Assembly: GCA_009704425.1 (NCBI GenBank)
Contig: WLEG01000056.1
Location: 1-9,460, forward strand
Direction: 5' to 3'
From: Actinomycetota bacterium
Lineage (GTDB): Bacteria; Actinomycetota; Acidimicrobiia; Acidimicrobiales; Ilumatobacteraceae
DNA: 9,460 nucleotides
Shown here piece after piece: positions 1-7,109 of this stretch. The notes under the pieces are model-generated. The model searched no databases, was not told the DNA's origin, and worked only from the letters and a program-made list of their open reading frames with translations. How positions within the stretch are numbered: position 1 is the stretch's first letter; each line of letters starts with the position of its first letter. The position numbers and the translations under genes were made by a program.

Positions 1-685
1 CAGCGTGGTGGGCACCAACAGCGAACAGACCTACAAGCGCTACCTGCGTCCCGGTGACCGCCTCACCATGCGCACCGTGATCGACAGCATCAGCGACGAG
101 AAGACCACGGGTCTGGGCACCGGCCACTTCGTCAGCACCCGCCAGGACTACTACGACGCCGACGACCAGTTGGTCGGTTCGATGCTCTTTCGTATCTTCC
201 GCTTCCAGCCCAAGGCGAAAGCGCCTGCGGCCAAGCCCAAGCCTCCGCGCCCCCGTCCGGCCACCACGCACGACAACCAGTGGTGGTTCGACGAACTGAA
301 CGAGGGTCGTCTGTGCGCCCAGGCCTGCGCCGACTGCGGTCGGGTTCGCTTCCCCACCGGCCCGTTGTGCCCGTCGTGTCACTCGCGCGCCTACGACAAG
401 GTGGAGATGCCCATGTCGGGAACCATCCACAGTTACGTGGTGGCCCACTACCCGCAGGTGCCCAGTTTCGATTACCCGCTCCCCATCGTGCTGGTCGACA
501 TCGACCCCGGCACGTCGCACGCCGGCAAGACCGGCAACGACAAGGTGCGCATGATCATGAACACCGCCGACAGCCCCGAGTCCGCGCTTGCGGTGGGTGC
601 ACGCGTGCGCATCGAGATCCGCGCCACCGACCCCGACATGAAACTTCCCTTCGCCATCATCGACTCGACTGGAGCGACATCATGA
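1..685 (+). CDS. chsH2: ChsH2-like MaoC/DUF35 fusion, hydratase subunit and aldolase partner (5' partial)
   Basis: The gene enters from outside the window, so its start and the first part of its MaoC-like domain are missing. About 227 residues are visible. Counting from the GTG at 5, residues 1-68 are the end of a hotdog (MaoC-like) fold, with RYLRPGDRL and EKTTGLGTGHFV stretches typical of the ChsH2 N-terminus. Residues 69-88 are a Pro/Lys/Arg/Ala linker. From about residue 92 comes a DUF35 module: a rubredoxin-like zinc ribbon with Cys108, Cys111, Cys122 and Cys125, then an OB fold. In the known family, ChsH2 pairs with ChsH1 to hydrate the steroid C22 enoyl-CoA, and its DUF35 domain binds the aldolase Ltp2. 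Both partners are encoded just downstream, which supports the name strongly. The stop overlaps the next start (ATGA, 682-685). A generic MaoC/OB-fold protein is the alternative, but the neighbours argue against it. Confidence 0.88.
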   Translation, partial: SVVGTNSEQTYKRYLRPGDRLTMRTVIDSISDEKTTGLGTGHFVSTRQDYYDADDQLVGSMLFRIFRFQPKAKAPAAKPKPPRPRPATTHDNQWWFDELNEGRLCAQACADCGRVRFPTGPLCPSCHSRAYDKVEMPMSGTIHSYVVAHYPQVPSFDYPLPIVLVDIDPGTSHAGKTGNDKVRMIMNTADSPESALAVGARVRIEIRATDPDMKLPFAIIDSTGATS

Positions 686-1797
686 ACTTCGACCTCTCCG
701 AGGAACAGCAGGTCATCAAGGACCTCGCCCTGCAGATCTTCGCCGGGCACGCCACCGTCGAGCGCGTGAAGGCGGTCGAGAAGGCCGATGGTTTCGACCG
801 CGACCTGTGGGAGCAACTCGCCAACAGCGGCATCCAGGCGCTGTGCGTGCCCGAGGAGTTCGGTGGCAGCGGTTTCGGTGCCGTCGAACTGGCGTTGGCC
901 CTCATGGGACAGGGTCGCAACGTGGCGCCGGTTCCGCTGTGGCTGAGCGGTGTCACCGCGTTGGCGTTGGCGGATTTCGGTAGCCCGGCCCAACAGGCCG
1001 CTCATCTGCCCGGCATCGCCACCGGCGAGACCGTGGTGGCCATCGCTCTGGCCGAGCAGGGCGCCAACGACGTGATGCGGCCCACCGTGACCGGCACCAC
1101 CGCGGGTGGCCGTGTGCGCATCACGGGCTACAAGCCCGCCGTGCCCTTCGCCCAACACGCGTCGCTCGCGCTCGTACCCGTCGACCTCGACGGCTCACCC
1201 CAGATCGCCCTCATCGATCTCCGTTCGACCAGCGGCGTCTCGATCACCCCGGTGGCCACCACCAATCGCGAACCGCAGGCCCACCTCGAACTCGACGTCG
1301 ACCTTCCCGTGGATTCCATCCTCGGACACGGCGCCGGTATCGATGGTCGCGAGGCGCTTCGTTCGCTCTTCGAGCATTCGCTCGCGGCGTTGGCCGCCAT
1401 TCAGGTGGGCGTCGCCGAGGGTTCGTTGGCCCTCACCGCCACGTACCTGTCGGGACGCACGCAGTTCGGCAAGCCGTTGTCGGCGTTCCAGGCCACCACG
1501 CAACGCGCCGCCGACGGCTACATCACCACCGAGGCCATGCGGGTGACCGCGCTCAACGCCGCGTGGCGGTTGAGCGAGGGCTTCGACGCACGACGCGACG
1601 TCGCGGTGGCCGCGTACTGGGCCAGTGAAGGGGCCCAGCAGGTGGTCACGGCGGCCCAGCACCTTCACGGTGGAATCGGCGCCGACATCGACTACCCCGT
1701 GCACCGCTACTTCCTGTGGGGAATCCAGTTGGCCAGCGTCCTCGGATCGGCCAGCGCCCACCTGTCCCGACTCGGCAACCTCATCGCCCGCACCTGA
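682..1797 (+). CDS. chsE1: Acyl-CoA dehydrogenase, ChsE1 (FadE28)-like non-catalytic subunit
   Basis: A 371-residue acyl-CoA dehydrogenase fold starting at ATG 682, which has GGAG at 671-674 seven bases upstream and overlaps the chsH2 stop by 4 bp. The N-terminus (NFDLSEEQQ) and the C-terminal stretches GRTQFGKPLSAFQ (residues about 258-270) and HLHGGIGADIDYPVHRY match the FadE28 type as I remember it. The catalytic glutamate seems to be missing. At the isovaleryl-CoA-dehydrogenase-type position, 26 residues before Arg259 of the RTQFG motif, there is Ser233, and the medium-chain-type site near the C-terminus has no Glu either. This fits the known family, where ChsE1-ChsE2 is an alpha2-beta2 enzyme and only ChsE2 supplies the base. 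It would act on the steroid 3-oxo-4-pregnene-20-carboxyl-CoA. A matching ChsE2 lies at 5925-7109 on the other strand. Confidence 0.85.
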   Translation: MNFDLSEEQQVIKDLALQIFAGHATVERVKAVEKADGFDRDLWEQLANSGIQALCVPEEFGGSGFGAVELALALMGQGRNVAPVPLWLSGVTALALADFGSPAQQAAHLPGIATGETVVAIALAEQGANDVMRPTVTGTTAGGRVRITGYKPAVPFAQHASLALVPVDLDGSPQIALIDLRSTSGVSITPVATTNREPQAHLELDVDLPVDSILGHGAGIDGREALRSLFEHSLAALAAIQVGVAEGSLALTATYLSGRTQFGKPLSAFQATTQRAADGYITTEAMRVTALNAAWRLSEGFDARRDVAVAAYWASEGAQQVVTAAQHLHGGIGADIDYPVHRYFLWGIQLASVLGSASAHLSRLGNLIART

Positions 1798-1800
1798 GAG

Positions 1801-1841
1801 ACGACGAACCCATGACGACTAACCCCATGACGACGAACCCC
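1801..1841 (+). repeat. 15-bp tandem repeat across the chsH1 start
   Basis: Two direct copies, ATGACGACTAACCCC (1812-1826) and ATGACGACGAACCCC (1827-1841), differ at one base. They are preceded by a partial copy without the ATG (1801-1811, one C shorter) and followed by another ATG at 1842. The effect is three in-frame start codons and an N-terminus reading MTTNP-MTTNP-MTLP. Confidence 0.95.
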
Positions 1842-2261
1842 ATGACCCTTCCCGACACCCGCTCCTACGCCAGCGTGCGCGTGGGCGACGAGATCGCCCC
1901 GTTCGAACTGCCGCTCACCCGCACCCTCATCGTGAGCACCGCCATCGCCACCCGCGATTACCAGGTGGTGCACCACGATCCGTCCATCGCCGCCGAACGC
2001 GGCTCGAAGGACATCATCATGAACATCCTGACGTCGAACGCGTTCGCCGGCCGCTTCGTCACCGATTGGGCGGGACCGAACAGCTTCATCTCGTCGGTGA
2101 AGATCCGATTGGGCGCACCGAACTATCCGGGCGACACCATGACCGTCACCGGTTCGGTCACCGCCAAGGACGACGCCACCCGCACCATCACGGTGGCCGT
2201 GAAGGGCTCCAACTCCATGGGCGATCACATGAACGCCACGGTGGAGGTGGTGTTGCCGTGA
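1812..2261 (+). CDS. chsH1: MaoC-like enoyl-CoA hydratase, ChsH1
   Basis: A short single-hotdog protein of 149 residues from ATG 1812, or 144 or 139 from the in-frame ATGs at 1827 and 1842. The hydratase signature is present as D-x4-H, Asp49 and His54 (numbered from 1812) in RDYQVVHHDP, the expected catalytic pair of the MaoC/hydratase-2 family. In the known ChsH1-ChsH2 heteromer, ChsH1 carries the catalytic residues and hydrates the C17(20) double bond of the steroid acyl-CoA, giving the 17-hydroxy product. Its location between chsE1 and ltp2, 14 bp behind chsE1, fits that. The start is uncertain because a 15-bp tandem repeat creates three ATGs. The first has a weak GAGAG upstream; the third gives a length closest to the known protein (about 130 residues). 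The stop overlaps the ltp2 GTG start (GTGA, 2258-2261). Confidence 0.87.
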   Translation: MTTNPMTTNPMTLPDTRSYASVRVGDEIAPFELPLTRTLIVSTAIATRDYQVVHHDPSIAAERGSKDIIMNILTSNAFAGRFVTDWAGPNSFISSVKIRLGAPNYPGDTMTVTGSVTAKDDATRTITVAVKGSNSMGDHMNATVEVVLP

Positions 2262-3451
2262 GCATCAACCGTCCGGGCAACCAACTGGGCGGCAAGGCCG
2301 CCATCACCGGTATCGGGGCCACCGAGTTCTCCAAGGACTCCGGTCGCAGCGAGATGAGCCTGGCCAGTGAGGCCGTGGCCGCCGCCATCGCCGATGCGGG
2401 CCTGAAGCCGTCCGACATCGACGGCATGGTCACCTACAGCACCGACAACAACCCCGACGTCGAGATCGCCCGCCACGTGGGTATCGGAGCGTTGCGTCAC
2501 TTCAGCCGTGTCCACTACGGCGGCGGCGCCGCCTGCGGAACCATCGTCCAGGCCGCCATGGCCGTGGCCACCGGTGTCGCCGACGCGGTGGTGTGTTACC
2601 GCGCCTTCAACGAACGCAGTGGCCGTCGTTTCGGCGCGGGTGTGCAGGACCTACCCCTCGCCGCCACCGCCGAGCGCGCGCAGTTCTCCTGGACCACACC
2701 ATTCGGGCAACTCACCCCGGCCTCGTGGGTGGCCATGGTGGCGCGTCGCTACATGCACCTCTACGGCGCCACCTCCGAGGATTTCGGACGCGTCGCGGTG
2801 GCCGGCCGCAAGCACGCGGCCAACAACCCGGCCGCGTGGTTCTACAACGAACCCATCACGCTCGAGGAACATCAAGCCAGCCGTTGGATCGTCGATCCGT
2901 TGCACCTGCTCGATTGCTGCCAGGAGAGCGACGGCGGTCAGGCCCTCGTGGTGGTCAGCGCCGAGCGTGCTCGTGATCTCCCCAACACGCCCGCCCTCAT
3001 CGTCGCCGGTGCCCAAGGCGCCGGCGAGGAACAGTGGACCATGACGTCGTTCTTCCGCGACGACATCGCCCAGTTGCCCGAGATGAAGGTGGTCGCCGAC
3101 GAACTCTGGACCTCGTCCGGACTCACCCCGGCCGACATTCAGACGGCGATCCTGTACGACCACTTCACGCCCTACGTGCTCATGCAGCTCGAGGAGTTCG
3201 GCTTCTGCGGTCGCGGCGAGGCCAAGGACTTCATCGCCGACGGCGCTCTCGAGATCGGCGGACGTCTGCCCATCAACACCCACGGTGGCCAGTTGGGCGA
3301 GGCCTACATCCACGGCATGAACGGCATCGCCGAAGCGGTCCGCCAGATCCGTGGGACGAGCGTCAATCAGGTGGATAGTGTCGAGAACGTCCTCGTCACC
3401 GCGGGGACGGGCGTGCCCACGAGCGGGCTGATCCTGGGGGTCGATCGATGA
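2258..3451 (+). CDS. ltp2: Ltp2-like steroid side-chain aldolase (thiolase superfamily)
   Basis: A 397-residue thiolase-superfamily protein of the 'lipid-transfer protein' branch. GTG 2258 is chosen because GGAGG at 2243-2247 sits ten bases upstream and because translation then begins just before the conserved KAAITGIGATEFS strand. It overlaps the chsH1 stop by 4 bp. The glycine-rich nucleophile-region loop (GGGAACG, residues 88-94), a DHF motif (301-303) and HGG (342-344) are visible. Tyr300 (in LYDHFTPY) and Tyr350 (in LGEAYIHG) are 50 residues apart. From memory, the two active-site tyrosines reported for Thermomonospora curvata Ltp2 (294 and 344) have the same spacing. Known role: retro-aldol cleavage of 17-hydroxy-3-oxo-pregnene-20-carboxyl-CoA to androstenedione and propionyl-CoA, in complex with ChsH2-DUF35. 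That partner is encoded at the left edge of the window. An ordinary SCP-x thiolase is the less likely alternative. Confidence 0.87.
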   Translation: MSINRPGNQLGGKAAITGIGATEFSKDSGRSEMSLASEAVAAAIADAGLKPSDIDGMVTYSTDNNPDVEIARHVGIGALRHFSRVHYGGGAACGTIVQAAMAVATGVADAVVCYRAFNERSGRRFGAGVQDLPLAATAERAQFSWTTPFGQLTPASWVAMVARRYMHLYGATSEDFGRVAVAGRKHAANNPAAWFYNEPITLEEHQASRWIVDPLHLLDCCQESDGGQALVVVSAERARDLPNTPALIVAGAQGAGEEQWTMTSFFRDDIAQLPEMKVVADELWTSSGLTPADIQTAILYDHFTPYVLMQLEEFGFCGRGEAKDFIADGALEIGGRLPINTHGGQLGEAYIHGMNGIAEAVRQIRGTSVNQVDSVENVLVTAGTGVPTSGLILGVDR

Positions 3452-4683
3452 GCCAAGACACGAACGGAGCGTTGAGTTTCGAGAACCTCGACGTCATCTC
3501 CAACGAGGCCTACCGCAACGGCCCGCCCCACGAGGTCTTCGCCGAACTCCGACGCGAGGCGCCCATCGCGCGCCACCGCGGCATCGAGGCCGGCTACCCC
3601 GAATGGTTCTGGGCCCTCACACGGCACGCCGACATCGTCGAGGTCAGTCGCAAGTTCCAGGTGTACTCGTCGGCCAAGAAGGGTTCGCTCATGAACCAGG
3701 ACCGCCCCGACCTGGAGGCGGCGCGCCTGATGATCGACCTCGATCCGCCGGACCACACCCGTCTCAAGAGTCTGGTCAACCGCGGCTTCACGCCCAAGGC
3801 CATGCGCATGCTCGAGGCGCACTTCCGCGACGTCGCGGTCACGCTCATCGAGGAGGCCCTCGAGTCCGGCGAGATCGATTTCGTCGACAAGGTCTCGGCC
3901 GAACTGCCCCTCATCGCCATCGCCGAACTGGTCGGCATTCCCGTCGAGGACCGTCGCAAGGTCTTCGATTGGTCGAACACCATGATCGGGTCCACCGATC
4001 CCGACTTCAACCAGGATCCGAACGCTCCGATGATCGCATCCATGGAGCTCTACGCCTACTCGAACGAACTGGCGTTGCAGCGAAAGGCCGATCCGAAGGA
4101 CGACATCATCACCACGCTCATCTCCGAGCACGACGGTGACGTGTTGACCGAGCACGAGTTCGACCTGTTCATGTTGTTACTCGCCGTGGCCGGAAACGAG
4201 ACCACCCGCAACGGCATCAGCCACGGAACGCTGGCCATGATCGAACATCCCGACCAGTGGGCCAGGTTGAAGGCCGATCCGTCGCTCGTCACCTCGGCCG
4301 TCGAGGAGATCCTGCGCTGGGGCACCCCGGTGAACAACTTCGCGCGCACCGCGGTGTGCGACGTCGAACTGCACGGCGTCACCATCAAGGAAGGCGAGAC
4401 GGTGAGCATGCTGTACCCGTCGGCCAACCGCGACGAGGCCGTGTTCAAGGATCCGTACACCTTCGACATCACCCGCAACCCCAACCCCCACGTCACCTTC
4501 GGTGGAGGTGGACCGCACTTCTGCCTCGGCGCCAACCTGGCCCGCCTGGAAATGCGCATCCTGTTCGAGGAGTTGGCCAAGCGCGTCGACACCATCGAAC
4601 TCACCGGAGAGGTGCGCAAGTTGCGCTCCAGCTTCATCCACGGCATCAAGACGTTGCCCGTGCATCTCACCCCCGCCAAGTAA
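3448..4683 (+). CDS. cyp125: Cytochrome P450, CYP125-like steroid terminal hydroxylase
   Basis: A complete 411-residue soluble bacterial P450. ATG 3448 overlaps the ltp2 stop (ATGA) and has a GGGGG run (3436-3440) seven bases upstream. The I-helix oxygen-activation motif is AGNETT (248-253), the ExxR pair is Glu287/Arg290, and the heme loop FGGGGPHFCLG carries the axial ligand Cys359. Stretches such as ELPLIAIAELVGIP, WSNTMIGSTDPDF, AVAGNETTRN, EHPDQW and RNPNPHV resemble Mycobacterium tuberculosis CYP125. The heme loop itself is closer to CYP124/CYP142-type sequences. In mycobacteria cyp125 opens the igr operon; here it lies near the end. The known activity is C26/C27 oxidation of cholesterol or cholestenone to the carboxylic acid, starting side-chain breakdown; a ferredoxin and reductase are needed but not seen in the window. 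P450 identity is certain; the CYP125 subfamily is inferred from recall and context. Confidence 0.85.
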   Translation: MSQDTNGALSFENLDVISNEAYRNGPPHEVFAELRREAPIARHRGIEAGYPEWFWALTRHADIVEVSRKFQVYSSAKKGSLMNQDRPDLEAARLMIDLDPPDHTRLKSLVNRGFTPKAMRMLEAHFRDVAVTLIEEALESGEIDFVDKVSAELPLIAIAELVGIPVEDRRKVFDWSNTMIGSTDPDFNQDPNAPMIASMELYAYSNELALQRKADPKDDIITTLISEHDGDVLTEHEFDLFMLLLAVAGNETTRNGISHGTLAMIEHPDQWARLKADPSLVTSAVEEILRWGTPVNNFARTAVCDVELHGVTIKEGETVSMLYPSANRDEAVFKDPYTFDITRNPNPHVTFGGGGPHFCLGANLARLEMRILFEELAKRVDTIELTGEVRKLRSSFIHGIKTLPVHLTPAK

Positions 4684-4700
4684 TCACGTCATCCCGCGTC

Positions 4701-4705
4701 AGGAG
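4701..4705 (+). promoter_or_regulatory. Shine-Dalgarno site of fadA5
   Basis: AGGAG sits six bases before ATG 4712 in the 28-bp gap after the P450 stop. It fixes the fadA5 start, ruling out longer in-frame readings that run into the P450 gene. Confidence 0.75.
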
Positions 4706-4711
4706 CACAAC

Positions 4712-5899
4712 ATGGGCAAGCCCGTCATCATCGAAGCCGGCCGTTCGGCCATCGGCAAGCGCAACGGCGCCTTCGCCGACACCCACGCGGTCACACTGCT
4801 CGGTCGCATTCAGGCGGGCGTGTTGCAGCGCGCCGGTGTCGACCCCACCACCCTCGGACAGGTGGTCGGTGGTTGCGTCACCCAGGCCGGCGAGCAGGCC
4901 AGCAACGTGTCGCGCACCGCGTGGCTGAACGAGGGATTGCCGTGGCAGGTCGCGGCCACCACCATCGACTGCCAGTGCGGCTCCAGCCAGCAGGCGAACC
5001 ACATGATCCACAACATGATCGCGGCCGGGGTCATCGACTCCGGAATGGCCTGCGGCGTGGAGCACATGAGCAAGGTGTGGTTGGGCGCCAACGTTCCGCG
5101 CCTCGGCGAGGGTGCCGACGTGACGTTCCTGAACGGCAGTTCCAAGCCCGCCGACTTCGCCCTCGACATGCCCGATCAGTTCGGTGCGGCCGAGCGCATC
5201 GCCGGACGTCGTGGCATCACGCGCGCCGACGTCGACCACCTCGGCCTCATCTCCCAGCAGAAGGCCATTCGCGCCACCGAGGAGGGTCGTTTCGAGCGCG
5301 AGATCATCCCGGTGGAGGTCGTCGACGCCGAAGGCAACACGGTCGTGGTGTCCCGCGACGGCGGACTTCGTGAGACGACGGCCGAGAAGTTGGCGTCGTT
5401 GAACCCGGTGCTGCCCGACGGCATCCATACCGCCGGCAACAGCAGCCAGATCAGCGACGGCGCCGCCGCGGTTCTCTGGATGGACGAGGATCGCGCCCGC
5501 GCCGAGGGACTGCGTCCCCGCGCCCGCATCGTGGCCCAGTGCCTGGTGGGTGCCGAGCCCTACTACCACCTCGACGGACCCGTGCAGGCCACCGAGAAGG
5601 TGTTGGCCGATGCCGGCATGACCATGAAGGACATCGACATCGTCGAGATCAACGAGGCGTTCGCCAGCGTGGTGCTCAGCTGGGCCAAGGTGAACGGCGT
5701 CAGCCGTGACGAGTTGATGACCAAGGTGAACGTGAACGGTGGTGCGATCGCCCTCGGTCACCCGGTGGGATCCACCGGAAGCCGCCTCATCACCACGGCC
5801 CTGCACGAGTTGGAGCGCTCCGACAAGGAGTTCGCGCTGATCACCATGTGCTGCGGTGGTGCGGTCTCCACCGGCACCATCATTCAACGAATCAGCTGA
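4712..5899 (+). CDS. fadA5: FadA5-like steroid 3-ketoacyl-CoA thiolase
   Basis: A complete 395-residue degradative thiolase. The nucleophile Cys89 lies in DCQCGSSQQANH, the catalytic His350 in GGAIALGHPVGSTGSR, and the second cysteine, Cys380, in MCCGGAVSTG; an NEAFAS motif is also present. Many stretches match M. tuberculosis FadA5 as I recall it, including IGKRNG, GGCVTQ, HTAGNSSQISDGAAAVLWMDE and VGAEPYYHLDGPVQ, which makes this more specific than a generic acetyl-CoA acetyltransferase. FadA5 thiolyses the C24 beta-keto acyl-CoA of the sterol side chain, releasing acetyl-CoA and the C22 acyl-CoA, the substrate of the ChsE, ChsH and Ltp2 enzymes encoded around it. It follows the P450 gene by 28 bp on the same strand and is probably the last gene of the operon. 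In M. tuberculosis fadA5 is divergent from cyp125, so this arrangement differs. Confidence 0.92.
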   Translation: MGKPVIIEAGRSAIGKRNGAFADTHAVTLLGRIQAGVLQRAGVDPTTLGQVVGGCVTQAGEQASNVSRTAWLNEGLPWQVAATTIDCQCGSSQQANHMIHNMIAAGVIDSGMACGVEHMSKVWLGANVPRLGEGADVTFLNGSSKPADFALDMPDQFGAAERIAGRRGITRADVDHLGLISQQKAIRATEEGRFEREIIPVEVVDAEGNTVVVSRDGGLRETTAEKLASLNPVLPDGIHTAGNSSQISDGAAAVLWMDEDRARAEGLRPRARIVAQCLVGAEPYYHLDGPVQATEKVLADAGMTMKDIDIVEINEAFASVVLSWAKVNGVSRDELMTKVNVNGGAIALGHPVGSTGSRLITTALHELERSDKEFALITMCCGGAVSTGTIIQRIS

Positions 5900-5922
5900 G
5901 CTGGCATCCAGCGAATCGGCTG
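5893..5922. terminator. Possible bidirectional stem-loop between convergent genes
   Basis: The 25-bp gap between the fadA5 and chsE2 stops holds GCTGG-CAT-CCAGC (5900-5912), flanked by an outer CAGC/GCTG pairing (5893-5896 with 5919-5922). There is no T tract on either side, so intrinsic termination is unproven. The same stretch also contains an imperfect 11-bp direct repeat, CGAATCAGCTG (5888-5898) and CGAATCGGCTG (5912-5922). Confidence 0.3.
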
Positions 5923-5924
5923 TA

Positions 5925-7109
5925 TCAGCGCGTCGAGCGCACCAATCCCAAGCCGGCGGTGGCCACCAGCTCGCGCTGGATCTCGTTCACGCCACCACCG
6001 AAGGTGTTGATCTGAGCGGCGCGCGCGGCGCGCTCGACCTCGCCGTGGATGACCGCGCCGTCGGAACCGTCGCGCAGATGCGACACCGGTCCGAGGATGC
6101 CCTGCATGATGCGGTACACCTCGACGGCACGCTCGGTGCCGAACACCTTCACTCCACTGGCCTCGGCCGGTCCGAGCGTGTTGTCGGCCACGCTCTGGGC
6201 CAACTTCCACGTCATGAGGCGGATGGCGTCGAGCAACGCGTGGCACTTGGCCAGGTCCTGCTGGACCCAGGCCACGTCGATCATCTTCTCGCCGTTGGCA
6301 CCGCCGGACGGGGTGACCCGACACCAGGTGGTGACGTCGTCCAGCAGACGCTCGGTGAGACCCGACAACGCGGCCAGACCCACGCGCTCGTGGTTGAGCT
6401 GCATGGTGATGAGCTTCCACCCGCCGTTGATCTGACCGATGACGTTCTCCTTGGGCACGCGAACGTCGGTGTAGTACGTGGCCGTGGTGACGACACCGCC
6501 CACGGTGACGATCGGGGTCCACTCGAAGCCCTTGGTGTTGGTGGGCACGATGATGATGCTGATGCCCTGGTGCTTGGGAGCGTCGGCATCGGTGCGACAC
6601 GCCAGCCACACGTAGTCGCTCTGGTTGGCGCCCGACGTGTACACCTTGTTCCCGTTGATGACCCACTCGTCACCGTCGAGCACGGCGGTGGTGCGCAGGC
6701 TGGCCAGGTCGGTGCCGGCCTCGGGCTCGGTGTAGCCGATCGCGAAATTGATCTCGCCCTTCAGGATGCCGGTGAGGTACTGGTCCTTCTGTGCTTGGGT
6801 GCCGTGCGCCATGATCGCCGGTCCGACGGTGTTCACGGTGACGAACGGGAACGGCGCGTGCGCGCGCTGGATCTCGTCGAACATGATGAACTGATCGGTG
6901 GCCGGACGACCCTGTCCACCGAACTCCTTGGGCCAACCCAGACCCAGCCATCCGTCGGCGCCCATACGGCGCACCAACTCGCGGAACAACGGCTTGCCCT
7001 CGCCCGACTCGCCCAATTCGGCGCGCACCTCGGGGGTGAGCATCGCCGCGAAATACTCGCGGAGTTCCTTGCGGAGAGCCTGCTGGTCGGGTGTTTCGGC
7101 GAGGTACAT
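5925..7109 (-). CDS. chsE2: Acyl-CoA dehydrogenase, ChsE2 (FadE29)-like catalytic subunit
   Basis: A complete 394-residue acyl-CoA dehydrogenase on the minus strand (ATG at 7109-7107, TGA at 5927-5925). Stretches match M. tuberculosis FadE29/ChsE2 as I recall it: GLGWPKEFGG, the FAD/substrate stretch FAIGYTEPEAGTDLASLRTT (132-151), WLACRTDADAPKHQGISI, ATYYTDVRVP, and a C-terminal FGGGVNEIQRE. Glu241, in QLNHER, is at the expected catalytic-base position for this subfamily. It should form the alpha2-beta2 dehydrogenase with the ChsE1 encoded at 682-1797, introducing the C17(20) double bond into the C22 steroid acyl-CoA. In mycobacteria fadE28 and fadE29 are adjacent; here the subunits are about 4 kb apart on opposite strands, convergent with fadA5. 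The family is certain. The alternative is another isopropionyl-CoA-type steroid FadE, should a closer FadE29 copy lie upstream of the window. Confidence 0.87.
   Translation of the reverse strand: MYLAETPDQQALRKELREYFAAMLTPEVRAELGESGEGKPLFRELVRRMGADGWLGLGWPKEFGGQGRPATDQFIMFDEIQRAHAPFPFVTVNTVGPAIMAHGTQAQKDQYLTGILKGEINFAIGYTEPEAGTDLASLRTTAVLDGDEWVINGNKVYTSGANQSDYVWLACRTDADAPKHQGISIIIVPTNTKGFEWTPIVTVGGVVTTATYYTDVRVPKENVIGQINGGWKLITMQLNHERVGLAALSGLTERLLDDVTTWCRVTPSGGANGEKMIDVAWVQQDLAKCHALLDAIRLMTWKLAQSVADNTLGPAEASGVKVFGTERAVEVYRIMQGILGPVSHLRDGSDGAVIHGEVERAARAAQINTFGGGVNEIQRELVATAGLGLVRSTR

Noticed and set aside
280..681. Upstream in-frame extension of chsE1
   Set aside because: It reads through chsH2 in another frame with Arg/His-rich nonsense. 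ATG 682 has a Shine-Dalgarno site and the standard acyl-CoA dehydrogenase N-terminus.
4667..5887. 406-codon open frame on the minus strand opposite fadA5
   Set aside because: Shadow of fadA5 in high-GC DNA. Its translation is low-complexity, rich in H, G, D and V, with no family motifs, while the plus strand encodes a thiolase with all catalytic residues.
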